Both the position numbers and the translations under genes were made by a program. 64,000 nucleotides of DNA from Massilia phosphatilytica (GTDB lineage: Bacteria; Pseudomonadota; Gammaproteobacteria; Burkholderiales; Burkholderiaceae_D): the NCBI RefSeq assembly GCF_002968015.1, contig NZ_PUIP01000006.1, positions 186,001-250,000 on the forward strand, read 5' to 3'. The notes under the pieces were generated by a model. The model worked only from the letters and a program-made list of their open reading frames with translations, made no database searches and was not told the origin of the DNA. This document shows positions 1 through 9,676 of this stretch, piece by piece; position 1 is the first letter of the stretch, and every line of letters starts with the position of its first letter.

Positions 1-409
1 CGCGCAGCGGCAGCAGCAGCGCGAGGCCGCAGCACGCGAGCGCGATCCAGGCGAAGTCCAGGCGCCGGCGCGACGTCGCCACGGCCACGACGAGCGGTCC
101 GGTGAACTCGACGGCGATCGCGATCCCCAGCGGCACATAGGCCAGCGCCGAATAGAAACTGAGGTTCATGGCGCCCAGCGACAGGCCGTATTGCAGCAGC
201 GCGCGCTTGTCGCCGCGCGGCTTGAAGCGCCACGGGCGGAACACGATGGCGAGGATCACGGCGGCGAAGGTCAGCCGCATCGCGGTGGCGCCCGCCGCGC
301 CGACGACGGGGAACAGGTGTTTGGCGAGCGATGCGCCCGTCGTCAGCGAGACGAGGGATATCAGCAGGGCCGCGTAAGGGACAAAGGACGAACGCGTGGA
401 AGAGGACAT
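1..409 (-). CDS. EamA/DMT family exporter, RhtA-like (partial)
   Basis: This reading frame starts at the ATG at 409 and runs off the left edge of the window, so only the first about 136 residues are visible. The product begins [16 protein letters not shown] and has several hydrophobic segments, with the motifs [19 protein letters not shown] and [10 protein letters not shown]. These resemble the threonine/homoserine exporter RhtA branch of the EamA drug/metabolite transporter superfamily. Such proteins have ten inner-membrane helices and export amino acids or metabolites. No substrate can be assigned from the fragment. The gene is divergent from the lipoprotein gene at 567. The family call is reasonably secure and the RhtA subfamily is tentative. 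Confidence 0.75.
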   Translation of the reverse strand, partial: MSSSTRSSFVPYAALLISLVSLTTGASLAKHLFPVVGAAGATAMRLTFAAVILAIVFRPWRFKPRGDKRALLQYGLSLGAMNLSFYSALAYVPLGIAIAVEFTGPLVVAVATSRRRLDFAWIALACCGLALLLPLR

Positions 410-566
410 CGAAAGCGGAGCGGAGCGAAACGTGCAACGATATCATCAATCCGGAACGCGGCCGGGGCAACGCCATTTTTCCGGATCGTTATCAGGTGTA
501 ACAGCCTGTAAATCACGCGGCGCGCGCCGCTGGAATCCGTATAGTTAGCAGGTGAGGAGAACCGCC

Positions 567-959
567 ATGAAAAAGCTCGCCATCATCGCTGTCAGCGCCG
601 CCGCCCTGTCCGGCTGCGCCACGTATTACCCGGCGCCCGCCAACTACGGCACGCGCGCCTATTCGCAACCCGACCCCAACGGCTGGCAGGTCGTGTCCGT
701 GACACCGGTCGCGCCGGGCACCGGTGCCGCCGCCGCCGCGTCGGGCGACGCCGGCCGCGTGACCTATGCGCCGGCGCCGACGACGGTCGTGACCCAACCG
801 GTATACGTCGCGCCGCCGATCTACGCGCCCGCCCCCGTCTACGCCGAACCGCTGTGGTATCCGCCGATCTCGATCGGCCTCGGCTTCAGCTGGAGCCACT
901 GGAGCGGCGGCCACCGCGGCGGCTGGGGCCATCGCGGCGGCTGGCGCGGTCATCGCTGA
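567..959 (+). CDS. small lipoprotein, Gly/His/Trp-rich C-terminus
   Basis: The product is 130 residues. It opens with a lipoprotein signal peptide (MKKLAIIAVSAAALSGC) whose lipobox LSGC places the lipidated Cys at residue 17. The middle is rich in Pro, Ala, Tyr and Val (repeated AP-V-Y units). The end is a Gly/His/Arg/Trp-rich tail with GGHRGGWGHRGGW repeats, which could bind metal or an anionic polymer. The ATG at 567 follows a good ribosome binding site (GAGGAGA at 554-560), so it is preferred over the in-frame GTG at 552. No enzymatic domain is visible and the function is unknown. A hairpin terminator follows at 985. Confidence 0.8.
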   Translation: MKKLAIIAVSAAALSGCATYYPAPANYGTRAYSQPDPNGWQVVSVTPVAPGTGAAAAASGDAGRVTYAPAPTTVVTQPVYVAPPIYAPAPVYAEPLWYPPISIGLGFSWSHWSGGHRGGWGHRGGWRGHR

Positions 960-984
960 CATCGCGACCACGGCTGTCTGAAAA

Positions 985-1010
985 GGCTGCGCTCCGGCGC
1001 AGCCTTTTTT
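985..1010 (+). terminator. intrinsic terminator after the lipoprotein gene
   Basis: GGCTGCGC (985-992) pairs with GCGCAGCC (997-1004) around a TCCG loop and is followed by six T. It lies 26 bases past the lipoprotein stop codon, the classic rho-independent form. Confidence 0.85.
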
Positions 1011-1090
1011 GCGTCCGTACGCCTGCTCCCTGACGCTTTCCTTACGCATTTGCATGAATGACGCATGTTGCATCGCGTCACATCAATCGA

Positions 1091-1119
1091 TTGCTGTTGT
1101 CTGATTGCCATTCTACAAT
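1091..1119 (+). promoter_or_regulatory. sigma70-like promoter of the liv operon
   Basis: TTGCTG (1091-1096) and TACAAT (1114-1119) are separated by 17 bases. They lie about 80 bases upstream of the binding-protein ATG and downstream of the preceding terminator. This is a sequence match only; no transcription start is known. Confidence 0.55.
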
Positions 1120-1199
1120 CGGCTCACGATGGGCCCGGTGTTGGTCCGCGGCGCCCCAGCGTAAAACGACAATGACGAGTGACTACGGAGACGACGGCA

Positions 1200-2357
1200 A
1201 TGGATTTCAAACTGAAAGCATTGGTTGCAGGGGTAGTTCTGGGTTTTTCGATGTCCGGCATGGCGGCGGAGCCGATCAAGATCGGCGTGTCCGGTCCATT
1301 CACGGGTGGCTCGGCGCCGATGGGCGTGTCGATGCGCGATGGCGTCCGTCTCGCCGTCAATGAAATCAATGCCAAGGGCGGCGTGTTGGGCCGCAAGATC
1401 GAACTGGTCGAACGCGACGACGAAGCGAAGAACGAACGCGGCGTGCAGGTCGCGCAGGAACTCATCAACAAGGAACGCGTCGTCGCCACCGTCGGCTACA
1501 TCAACACGGGCGTCGCCCTCGCCTCGCAGCGCTTTTACCAGCAGGCGAAGATCCCCGTCATGAACAACGTGGCCACCGGCTCCATCGTCACCAAACAGTT
1601 CGCGACCCAGCCGGAAAACTACATCTTCCGCAATTCCGCGAACGACACCATCCAGTCCGCGATGATCGTCGAAGAAGCGATCGCGCGCCGCGGCTTCAAG
1701 AAGCCCGCGATCCTCGCCGACTCCACCAACTACGGCCAGCTGGGCCGCGAAGACCTCGAGAAGGTGCTCGACAAGAAGGGCGTGAAGCCGGTCGTCGTCG
1801 AGAAGTACAACATCGGCGACGTCGACATGACGGCGCAGCTGCTGCGCGCCAAGCAGGCCGGCGCGGACGTCGTGCTCACCTACGGCATCGGCCCCGAACT
1901 AGCGCAGATCGCCAACGGCATGCAGAAGCTGGGCTGGAAAGTGCCCATCGTCGGCAGCTGGACGCTCGCGATGGCCAACTTCATCGACAACGCGGGCAAG
2001 AACGGCGACGGCACCCGCATGCCGCAGACCTTCATCCAGAACCCGGACACGCCGAAGCGCAAGGCCTTCATCGACGCCTACATCAAGGCCTACAATCCGC
2101 CGGGCGGCCGCATGCCGTCGGCCGTGTCGGCCGCGCAGGGCTACGATTCCGTGTACCTGCTCGCCGCCGCCATCCAGCAGGCCGGCAGTACGGAAGGACC
2201 GAAGATCGCCGCCGCGCTGGAAGACCTCAAGACGCCGGTCGAAGGCGTCGTCGCCACCTACACCAAGCCGTATTCGCATACGGACCACGAGGCCATCAAC
2301 TTCGAGAACACCAGGTTCGGCGAAGTGAAGGACGGGCGCGTGGTGCTCGCGAAATAA
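1200..2357 (+). CDS. livK: branched-chain amino-acid ABC transporter, substrate-binding protein
   Basis: This is a 385-residue periplasmic binding protein. The signal peptide covers about residues 1-22 (cleavage after SMSGMAA). The mature part has the Peripla_BP_6 type I fold hallmarks: IKIGVSGPFTGG near the start, AVNEINAKGGVLG, and NNVATGSIVT. It delivers substrate to the permeases encoded directly downstream. The ATG at 1200 has GGAG about ten bases upstream, so it is preferred over the in-frame GTG at 1179. Family members bind Leu/Ile/Val, but also aromatic acids, urea or amides, so the true ligand is not fixed by sequence. It is the first gene of a four-gene operon. Confidence 0.88.
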   Translation: MDFKLKALVAGVVLGFSMSGMAAEPIKIGVSGPFTGGSAPMGVSMRDGVRLAVNEINAKGGVLGRKIELVERDDEAKNERGVQVAQELINKERVVATVGYINTGVALASQRFYQQAKIPVMNNVATGSIVTKQFATQPENYIFRNSANDTIQSAMIVEEAIARRGFKKPAILADSTNYGQLGREDLEKVLDKKGVKPVVVEKYNIGDVDMTAQLLRAKQAGADVVLTYGIGPELAQIANGMQKLGWKVPIVGSWTLAMANFIDNAGKNGDGTRMPQTFIQNPDTPKRKAFIDAYIKAYNPPGGRMPSAVSAAQGYDSVYLLAAAIQQAGSTEGPKIAAALEDLKTPVEGVVATYTKPYSHTDHEAINFENTRFGEVKDGRVVLAK

Positions 2358-2444
2358 ACGGTCCGACCGGTTCGCAGGTCTTGTTCTACGCCGCGCCGCG
2401 CCAGCCCCACCGGGCGGCGCGCGCGGCCGCCTTGGGGTGACATC

Positions 2445-3335
2445 ATGGAAATCCTCCTGCAGCTCGTCGTGTCCGGCATCGCGCTCGGCATGATCTACGC
2501 CGTGATCGCGTTCGGCTACCAGCTCACGTTCGCCACGTCCGGCACGCTCAACTTCGGCCAGGGCGAGGCGCTGATGCTCGGCGCCCTCGTCGGCCTGTCG
2601 CTCGTCGGCACCATCCACGGCGGGCCCTACCTCGGCTACTGGCTGATGATCCCCATCGTCGTCGTGTTCGGCGCGCTGCAGGGCGTATTCGTCGAATGGA
2701 TCGCCGTACGGCCCGCGATCCGCATCAAGTCGGAATTCGGCTGGATCATGTCGACCATCGCCCTCGCCATCATCTTCAAGAACGTGGCGGAGAACATCTG
2801 GGGCAAGGACGTGCTGCCGTTCCCGTCGCCGCTGTCGTCCGAGCCGTTCACCGTGCTGGGCGCGAACGTGCAGCCGATGCAGGTGGCCGTGATCGTCGGC
2901 GCGCTCGCCATCATGTTCGCCGTCGAGATCTTCAACCGCAAATCGATCTACGGCAAGGCCGTCGTCGCCACCGCGAACGACCGCGACGCGGCAGGCCTCA
3001 TGGGCATCAACACCAGATTGGTCATCACGTTCTCGTACGCGCTGTCGTCCGCGACGGCCGCCTTCGCGGGCGCCCTCATCGCGCCGCTCACGCTCACGAG
3101 CGCCACGATGGGCGCGTCGCTGGGCCTGAAGGCGTTCGCCGTCGCCATCATCGGCGGGCTGACGTCGGGCATGGGCGCCATCGTCGGCGGCATCATCCTC
3201 GGCATCGCGGAGACGGCGACGGGTTTCTACCTGTCGACCGGCTACAAGGAAGTGCCGGGCCTCGTCCTGCTGCTGCTCGTGCTGGCGGTGAAACCCTCGG
3301 GCCTGTTCGGCAAGGCCGCGATCAAAAAGGTGTGA
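2445..3335 (+). CDS. livH: branched-chain amino-acid ABC transporter permease LivH
   Basis: The product is a 296-residue inner-membrane protein with about eight hydrophobic segments. Landmarks of the LivH family are GIALGMIYAVIAFGY near the N-terminus, TLNFGQGEALMLGA, and the cytoplasmic coupling stretch around NRKSIYGKAVVATANDRDAA, which contacts the ATPase. It starts 87 bases after livK and ends two bases before the next ATG, so the genes are co-transcribed. Length and order match the liv/urt type of operon. The substrate is not determined by sequence. Confidence 0.9.
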   Translation: MEILLQLVVSGIALGMIYAVIAFGYQLTFATSGTLNFGQGEALMLGALVGLSLVGTIHGGPYLGYWLMIPIVVVFGALQGVFVEWIAVRPAIRIKSEFGWIMSTIALAIIFKNVAENIWGKDVLPFPSPLSSEPFTVLGANVQPMQVAVIVGALAIMFAVEIFNRKSIYGKAVVATANDRDAAGLMGINTRLVITFSYALSSATAAFAGALIAPLTLTSATMGASLGLKAFAVAIIGGLTSGMGAIVGGIILGIAETATGFYLSTGYKEVPGLVLLLLVLAVKPSGLFGKAAIKKV

Positions 3336-3337
3336 CC

Positions 3338-5284
3338 ATGAACAAGCTGATCCTCGGCGGCGCCATCGCGGGCATCGCGCTGCTGGCCGCGTTCCCCGTG
3401 CTGGTCGCGAACCCGTACTACATCCACCTCGTCGAGACGATCCTGATCTACGCGATCCTGCTGTTCGGCCTCGACATCGTCGTCGGCTACACGGGCCAGG
3501 TGTCGCTCGGCCACGCGGGCCTGTTCGGCGTGGGCTCGTACGTGACGGGCGTGCTCGTGATGAAGCTCGGCGCCGCGTGGTGGCTCACGCTCCCCGCCAG
3601 CATCGCGGGCGCCGCGCTGTTCGGCGCCATCCTCGCCCTGCCCGCGCTGCGCGTGACGGGACCTTACCTCGCGATGGTGACGCTGGCCTTCGGCACCATC
3701 GTGCAAATCCTCATCAACGAGATGACCTTCCTCACCGAGGGCCCGATGGGCATCATGCTGACGAAGCCCAGCGTGGCCGGGCACGAGCTGACGGAAGTCG
3801 AGTACTACTATGCGGTCGCCGGCCTGATGATCGTCTCGCTGCTGCTCGTGCACCGGCTGCTCAAGTCGCACATCGGGCGCGCGTTCGAAGCCCTGCGCGA
3901 CAGCCCGATCGCGTCGGACTGCATGGGCGTCTCGGTGTACCGCTATAAAGTCTACGCGTTCGTGATCAGCGCCGGCTTCGCGGGCCTGGCCGGCAGCCTG
4001 TATGCCTATTCCGAACAATACATCTCGCCGAACACGTACAACTTCGAACTGACGATTCTGTTCCTGCTCGCCGTGATCATGGGTGGCCGCAAGACGCGCA
4101 GCGGCGCGCTGATCGGCGCCGTGATCGTCGTGATGCTGCCGAGCCTCCTGTCGGACATCGACCTGTTCCGCCGCATCGCCGTCGGCGCCGCGATCCTCGC
4201 CGTCGTCGTCGCGGGCCTGCTGCTGGCACGCCGCAAGACGACCGCGCGCCGGGTCGCCGTACCCGTCGTGGCCACGCTGGCGCTGGCCGTCGTCTCCTAC
4301 AAGCTGCAAAGCATGGTCGACTGGCGCCTGACGATCTTCGGCCTCATGACGCTGTTCGTCGTCTACTACCTCCAGGAGGGCATCGTGGGCTTCCTGCGCG
4401 ACCTGCTCGGGCGTGGCCGCACGCATGCGCGCGCACTGGCGGACCATGGCGCCGATCCGTTCGCCGGGGTGCCGCAAGCGGAAGGCACCGGCGGCGAACT
4501 GCTGAAGGTCGAACAGGTCCTGATGCAGTTCGGCGGCCTGAAGGCGCTGAACCAGGTGGACCTGACGGTGGCGCGCGGCACCGTGCACGGCCTGATCGGA
4601 CCGAACGGCTCGGGCAAGAGCACGATGATGAACGTCCTCACCGGCATCTACAAACCGACCGCGGGCCAGGTGTTCTTTGCCGGCAGCGGCATCACGGGCC
4701 GCACGCCGGCGCAGATTGCACTGGGCGGCATCGCGAGAACGTTCCAGAACGTGCAGCTGTTCGGTGAGATGACGGCGACGGAAAACATCCTCGTCGGCCT
4801 GCATCACAGTTTCCGCTCCAACGTGTTCGACGCCATGCTGCTTACGCCGCGCCGCCGGCGCGAGGAACTGGCCGCGCGGGCGCGGGCGGCCGCGATCCTG
4901 AGTTTCGTCGGCCTGGCCGACCTCGCGGACGAGGAGGCGCGCAACCTCCCCTACGGCAAGCAGCGCCTGTTGGAGATCGGCCGCGCGCTGGCGCTCGACC
5001 CGCGCCTGCTGCTGCTGGACGAGCCGGCCGCGGGCCTCACGGCGCCGGACATCCGCGAGCTGATGGCCATCATCCGCAAGATCCGCGACCACGGCATCAC
5101 CATCGTCCTCATCGAGCACCACATGGACGTCGTGATGTCGATCTCGGACACCGTGACCGTGCTCGATTTCGGCCAGAAGATCGCCGAGGGCACGCCGGCG
5201 CGCGTGCAGTCCGACCCGCGCGTGATCGAAGCCTACCTGGGCGGTGCCGGCGAGCCGGCAGCACCCACCACCGCCGCCGTTTGA
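3338..5284 (+). CDS. livM: fused LivM permease - LivG ATP-binding protein
   Basis: This is a single 648-residue product. Residues 1 to about 310 are a LivM-type permease (GYTGQVSLGHAGLFGVGSY, coupling region near FEALRDSPIASDCMGVSV). An extra hydrophobic stretch follows at about 290-360. From about residue 385 a complete LivG ATPase follows: Walker A GPNGSGKST at about 421-429, LPYGKQ signature, Walker B LLLLDEPAAG and an H-loop histidine in LIEHHMD. There is no stop codon or frameshift between the halves. The ATG at 3338 lies two bases after the livH stop. Fusions of this kind are known in betaproteobacteria. The fused subunit should sit in the inner membrane with LivH and pair its ATPase with LivF. 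Confidence 0.9.
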   Translation: MNKLILGGAIAGIALLAAFPVLVANPYYIHLVETILIYAILLFGLDIVVGYTGQVSLGHAGLFGVGSYVTGVLVMKLGAAWWLTLPASIAGAALFGAILALPALRVTGPYLAMVTLAFGTIVQILINEMTFLTEGPMGIMLTKPSVAGHELTEVEYYYAVAGLMIVSLLLVHRLLKSHIGRAFEALRDSPIASDCMGVSVYRYKVYAFVISAGFAGLAGSLYAYSEQYISPNTYNFELTILFLLAVIMGGRKTRSGALIGAVIVVMLPSLLSDIDLFRRIAVGAAILAVVVAGLLLARRKTTARRVAVPVVATLALAVVSYKLQSMVDWRLTIFGLMTLFVVYYLQEGIVGFLRDLLGRGRTHARALADHGADPFAGVPQAEGTGGELLKVEQVLMQFGGLKALNQVDLTVARGTVHGLIGPNGSGKSTMMNVLTGIYKPTAGQVFFAGSGITGRTPAQIALGGIARTFQNVQLFGEMTATENILVGLHHSFRSNVFDAMLLTPRRRREELAARARAAAILSFVGLADLADEEARNLPYGKQRLLEIGRALALDPRLLLLDEPAAGLTAPDIRELMAIIRKIRDHGITIVLIEHHMDVVMSISDTVTVLDFGQKIAEGTPARVQSDPRVIEAYLGGAGEPAAPTTAAV

Positions 5285-5293
5285 GGAGACCGC

Positions 5294-5994
<701 letters not shown>

Positions 5995-6016
<22 letters not shown>

Positions 6017-7197
6017 CTTATCGCCGCGGCCAGCGCGTCGAGATCCTCGGGGCCGTTGTACAGGTGCGGCGTCACGCGCACGATCTCCGTGCCGCCGAAC
6101 TTGCGGATGACGGTGAAGATGCGGTGCTCGTCCATCAGGCGCCGCACGACTGCCCCGGCGGGCACGCCGTCGATGCCGAACGCGCCCAACGCGCAATGCA
6201 GGTCCGGATCGCGCGGAGAATACACCCGCACGCCCGGCACGTCGCGGACCTGGTCCATCCAGCGCCGCGCGAGCCAGCGCAGGCGGGCTTCCTTGTTGCG
6301 TGCGCCGATCGATGCGTGGAACGCCAGCGCATCCTCGATCGCCATGATCGGCGCCGGGGGCACGGTGCCGAACGCGCCCAGCTTGTCGATGTCGGTGCGG
6401 CCGAACGTCACGTCGCCGTACAGCGGCGCGATGTCCGCGATGCGGTCGCGCGCGATGTACAGCAACCCCGTGCCCAGCGGCGCGCCGACCCATTTGTGCA
6501 GGTTGAACGCGGCGAACTGCGTGCCCAGTTGCGGGATCGTGTAGTCCAGCTGCGCGAGCGCGTGCGCACCATCGACGATGGGGTCGATGCCACGCTCGCG
6601 GGCCAGCGCGGCCAGGCGCGCCACCGGCATGATGCGGCCCGTACGGTGCACGATGTGCGTGATCAGCAGCACGCGGGTGCGTGGCGTGATCGCGTCCGCA
6701 TACAGCGCCGCGACCGCGTCTTCGTCTTCCAGGTCGTGGGGCACGTCCACCTCGATGACGGTCAGTCCCTTGCGCTCTGCAACCATGCGGACGATGTCGT
6801 GGCTGAAGTCGTAGTCGTGACGCGCCATCAGGATCGCGTCGCCGGGTTCGAACGGATAACCCTGGAACACGATGTTCAACGACTCGACGGCGCTGCGCGT
6901 GATCAGCAGTTCATCGGGCGCGACGCCGGTGAAGTCGGCGAGCAGCGCCTTCACGTGCGCGAGGCGCGCAGTCCAGCGCTTGCGCAGGAAGAATGCGTTC
7001 TCCACGTCGACCTCGTCCTGGTAGCGCTTCAGTGCCGCGCGCACCGGATCGGCGGGCATGCCGAAGTACCCGTTCTCCAGGTTGATGAAGTCGGGCGAGC
7101 GCGTGTACTGGGCGCGGATGGTCGACCAGTACGACTCGTCGTCGGGAAGGATGTCGGTCAAAACGGGCTCCTGTCGTCGTTGTGCAACCGACATCAT
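5995..7197 (-). CDS. aminotransferase class V-fold PLP enzyme
   Basis: The product is up to 400 residues with the class V aminotransferase / isopenicillin N epimerase-like fold. Visible landmarks are NLENGYFGMPADPV near the start, ITRSAVESLNIVFQG, PIVDGAHALAQLD with the cofactor-binding Asp, and the PLP lysine in FNLHKWVGAPLGTG. The start is uncertain. The ATG pair at 7197/7194 has only a weak GGAAG upstream, whereas an in-frame TTG at 7161 has a perfect AGGAG with six-base spacing and would give a protein starting MTDILPDDESYW. The gene lies 12 bases downstream of glycerate kinase, so the two probably form an operon. The substrate is unknown; a desulfurase role is not favoured because no reactive Cys loop is evident. 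Confidence 0.82.
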
Positions 7198-7209
7198 AGC
7201 CCGCTTCCG

Positions 7210-8349
7210 TCAATACTGCAGGCGGCCTCCCAGCGCCAGCGCCGCCGCGAGATTGCGCGCCGCGCGGCGCAGGTTGTCCGCGCCCGCGGCCAGCGCCTCC
7301 GCAACGGAACACGGCCGCGCAACCGCCGCGACCACGACCTCGATGCCCTGTTCGTGCACGGCATCCGCGTCCACCGCGAGACTGCCGCCGATGGCGACGA
7401 CGGGCTTGCCATAGTGCCGCGCGACCTGTGCCACGCCCATCGGCGTCTTGCCGTGCACGGTCTGGCCGTCGATGCGGCCTTCTCCCGTCACGACGAGGTC
7501 CGCGGCGCGCACGGCCGCATCGAGCCCGACGGCCTCCATCACGATCTCGACGCCGGGATTGAGCTCCCCTTGCAGGAACACGACCATGGCCGCCGCGATG
7601 CCGCCGCCCGCGCCCGCGCCGGGGACCTGCGCGATGTCCTGGTTCATGTCGCGCCGGATGACGTCCGCATAGTGCGCGAGCGCGGCGTCGAGCTGGGCGA
7701 CCATCGCGGGCGTCGCGCCCTTCTGCGGGCCGAATACGGCGGACGCGCCGCGCGGGCCGGTGAGCGGATTGTCGACGTCGCACGCGATCCGGAATTCGGC
7801 GTCGCGCACGCGCGGATCGAGCCCGGACACGTCGATGCGGTCGAGCCGCGCCAGTTCCGCGCCGCCCGGGCCGAGGTCCTGTCCGTCGCCGTCGAGCAGG
7901 CGCACGCCCAGTGCCTGCAGCATGCCGGCGCCGCCGTCGTTCGTCGCGCTGCCGCCCACGCCCAGCACGAACCTGCGCGCGCCGGCATCGAGCGCAGCGC
8001 GGATCAGTTCACCCGTGCCCCGGCTCGTGGCCGTGCGCGGATCGCGCAGGTCGGGCGGGACGCCTTCCAGGCCGCTCGCGGCCGCCATCTCGATCACGGC
8101 CAGCCCGCCGGCATCGCCATAGAATGCGTCCACCGTCTGGCCCAGTGGTCCGGTCACCCGCACGTCCACGCGCCGGCCGCCGGTCGCGTCGATCATGGCC
8201 TGCACGGTGCCCTCGCCGCCATCGGCCACGGGCACCTTGACGTAGACCGCGTCGGGCCAGATCTCGCGCATGCCGGCCTCGATGGCATCGGCCACCTGCA
8301 ATGCCGTCAGGCTTTCCTTGAACGAATCGGGGGCGATGACGATCTTCAT
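7210..8349 (-). CDS. glxK: glycerate 2-kinase (GlxK/GarK family)
   Basis: The product is 379 residues, the usual size for class II glycerate kinases. It begins with the family signature MKIVIAPDSFKESLTA, followed by KVPVADGGEGTVQAM and the glycine-rich GVGGSATNDGGAGML. It phosphorylates D-glycerate with ATP, mainly to 2-phosphoglycerate, feeding glyoxylate or glucarate breakdown into glycolysis. No gcl, hyi or tartronate-semialdehyde reductase genes are in the window. The neighbour downstream is a class V aminotransferase-like enzyme, which may act on a related C3 compound such as a hydroxypyruvate/serine-type substrate, but that is conjecture. Confidence 0.92.
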   Translation of the reverse strand: MKIVIAPDSFKESLTALQVADAIEAGMREIWPDAVYVKVPVADGGEGTVQAMIDATGGRRVDVRVTGPLGQTVDAFYGDAGGLAVIEMAAASGLEGVPPDLRDPRTATSRGTGELIRAALDAGARRFVLGVGGSATNDGGAGMLQALGVRLLDGDGQDLGPGGAELARLDRIDVSGLDPRVRDAEFRIACDVDNPLTGPRGASAVFGPQKGATPAMVAQLDAALAHYADVIRRDMNQDIAQVPGAGAGGGIAAAMVVFLQGELNPGVEIVMEAVGLDAAVRAADLVVTGEGRIDGQTVHGKTPMGVAQVARHYGKPVVAIGGSLAVDADAVHEQGIEVVVAAVARPCSVAEALAAGADNLRRAARNLAAALALGGRLQY

Positions 8350-8467
8350 GGGTGGTCCTTGGTGTCGATGCCCGCAAGGATATACGACGCGGGTCTCAAG
8401 CGGGAAAATATTGCTTTACCGACAAAAATTCGTCGATAATCCTGCGACCCCGCTCAAGGAGACCGCC

Positions 8468-9667
8468 ATCCGCTCACCGCTTCTCCGCCTGCGCCTGCGC
8501 TGGTATGCCGTCAGCACGGCGCGCCTGCTGCTGCGCCGCTGGCAGGCCGTCGTTCTCGTGACCGGCGTGCTGGCCTCGGCCAACGCGTCCGCATTCGGCA
8601 ACCTCGACACGCTCGCCCGTCCGCTCCTGACCGTGCTGGCTCCCGGCCACGGCGCCGCCTGGCGCATCGGCTACCTGTGCGCCCTGCTGCTGCTCGCCGC
8701 CGCCTGGGTCGCCATGCAGCGCGAACAGGTCGCGGGCGGCCCGTTCATGGCGTTCGCCAGATCGCTGCCGTTGACGCCGCGCCAGCGGCGCCATGCCGAC
8801 CTGGCCGTGCTGCTGCTGGCCGACTCGCCGCTCCTGCTCGTCACGGCCTGCGCGCTGGGGCTGACGGCCGGCCGCGGCGCACCGGTCGCGCACGCCGTGC
8901 TGCTGTGCGACGTCGTGCTGCTGGCCCTCGTCGCGCAACGCGCCGTGCTGGAACGGCGGCCCGGCGGGTGGGCGGGCGTGGCGGCCGGCGCCGTGCTGGC
9001 GGGCGCCGCCTTCGGCACGCGCCTGGACGTCGCGGCGAACCTGTGCGTGGGCGTGGCGGCGACGCTCGCACTGGTCCTGCCGCCGCTGGCACGCGCGCCG
9101 CGCCGCGCACGACGGTCGCACGCGCGCCCCGTCGCCCCACTCGGGCTCGGGAGACGTCATGGCCCCGCGCTGCAGATGTCGCTCGCTGTCCTGCTGCGCG
9201 AGCGTCGCGGCGAACTGCTCGCGAAAGGCCTCACCGCCGCGGCCATCGTGGCGGCGGCCGTCGGCCTCGTGACCCTGTTCGAGCGTGATGCCCGTAGCTT
9301 TCCCACCGTGCTGCTGGCCCAGGGCGCCGTCGCGCTCACGTTCAGCGGACTGTATCGCGGCCTGCACATGGCGCACCGCGCCAGCATGGCCTTCACGGGT
9401 GCGCTGCCGCTGCCCGGCGGCTGGTGGCGCCCGTACGACCTGGCGGCCGTGCTCGCGGCGGCCCTGCCGTTCCTGGCCGCGCCGGCGGCGTTCGCATGGG
9501 GTATCGATGCCGCCGCGCCCGCCCGCGCGCTGGCGGCGCTGGCCTCGAACGCAGCCCTGCTGTGCGCACTGCGCACGGTTCAACTCATCAGCGAACGGCA
9601 TGCCGTCGTGCTGGCGACTGTCCTGGCGGGGTGCTGGACGGCGGCGACGATCGCCTGCCTGCTTTAG
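8468..9667 (+). CDS. ABC transporter membrane protein, apparent ATC start
   Basis: This is a very hydrophobic protein of about 399 residues with about ten possible membrane helices, no solute-binding motif, and no similarity that I recognise beyond ABC-2/exporter-like membrane subunits. The ATPase gene starts nine bases downstream, so the two should form one exporter. The start is odd. A strong AAGGAG (ending about six bases upstream) points to the codon ATC at 8468, in the same spacing used for ATG in neighbouring genes. No ATG or GTG lies near it in frame. An in-frame TTG at 8411 exists but lacks a clear ribosome site. Later GTG codons would cut off the first helix. Confidence 0.65.
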   Translation: MRSPLLRLRLRWYAVSTARLLLRRWQAVVLVTGVLASANASAFGNLDTLARPLLTVLAPGHGAAWRIGYLCALLLLAAAWVAMQREQVAGGPFMAFARSLPLTPRQRRHADLAVLLLADSPLLLVTACALGLTAGRGAPVAHAVLLCDVVLLALVAQRAVLERRPGGWAGVAAGAVLAGAAFGTRLDVAANLCVGVAATLALVLPPLARAPRRARRSHARPVAPLGLGRRHGPALQMSLAVLLRERRGELLAKGLTAAAIVAAAVGLVTLFERDARSFPTVLLAQGAVALTFSGLYRGLHMAHRASMAFTGALPLPGGWWRPYDLAAVLAAALPFLAAPAAFAWGIDAAAPARALAALASNAALLCALRTVQLISERHAVVLATVLAGCWTAATIACLL

Positions 9668-9676
9668 GAGACCACT

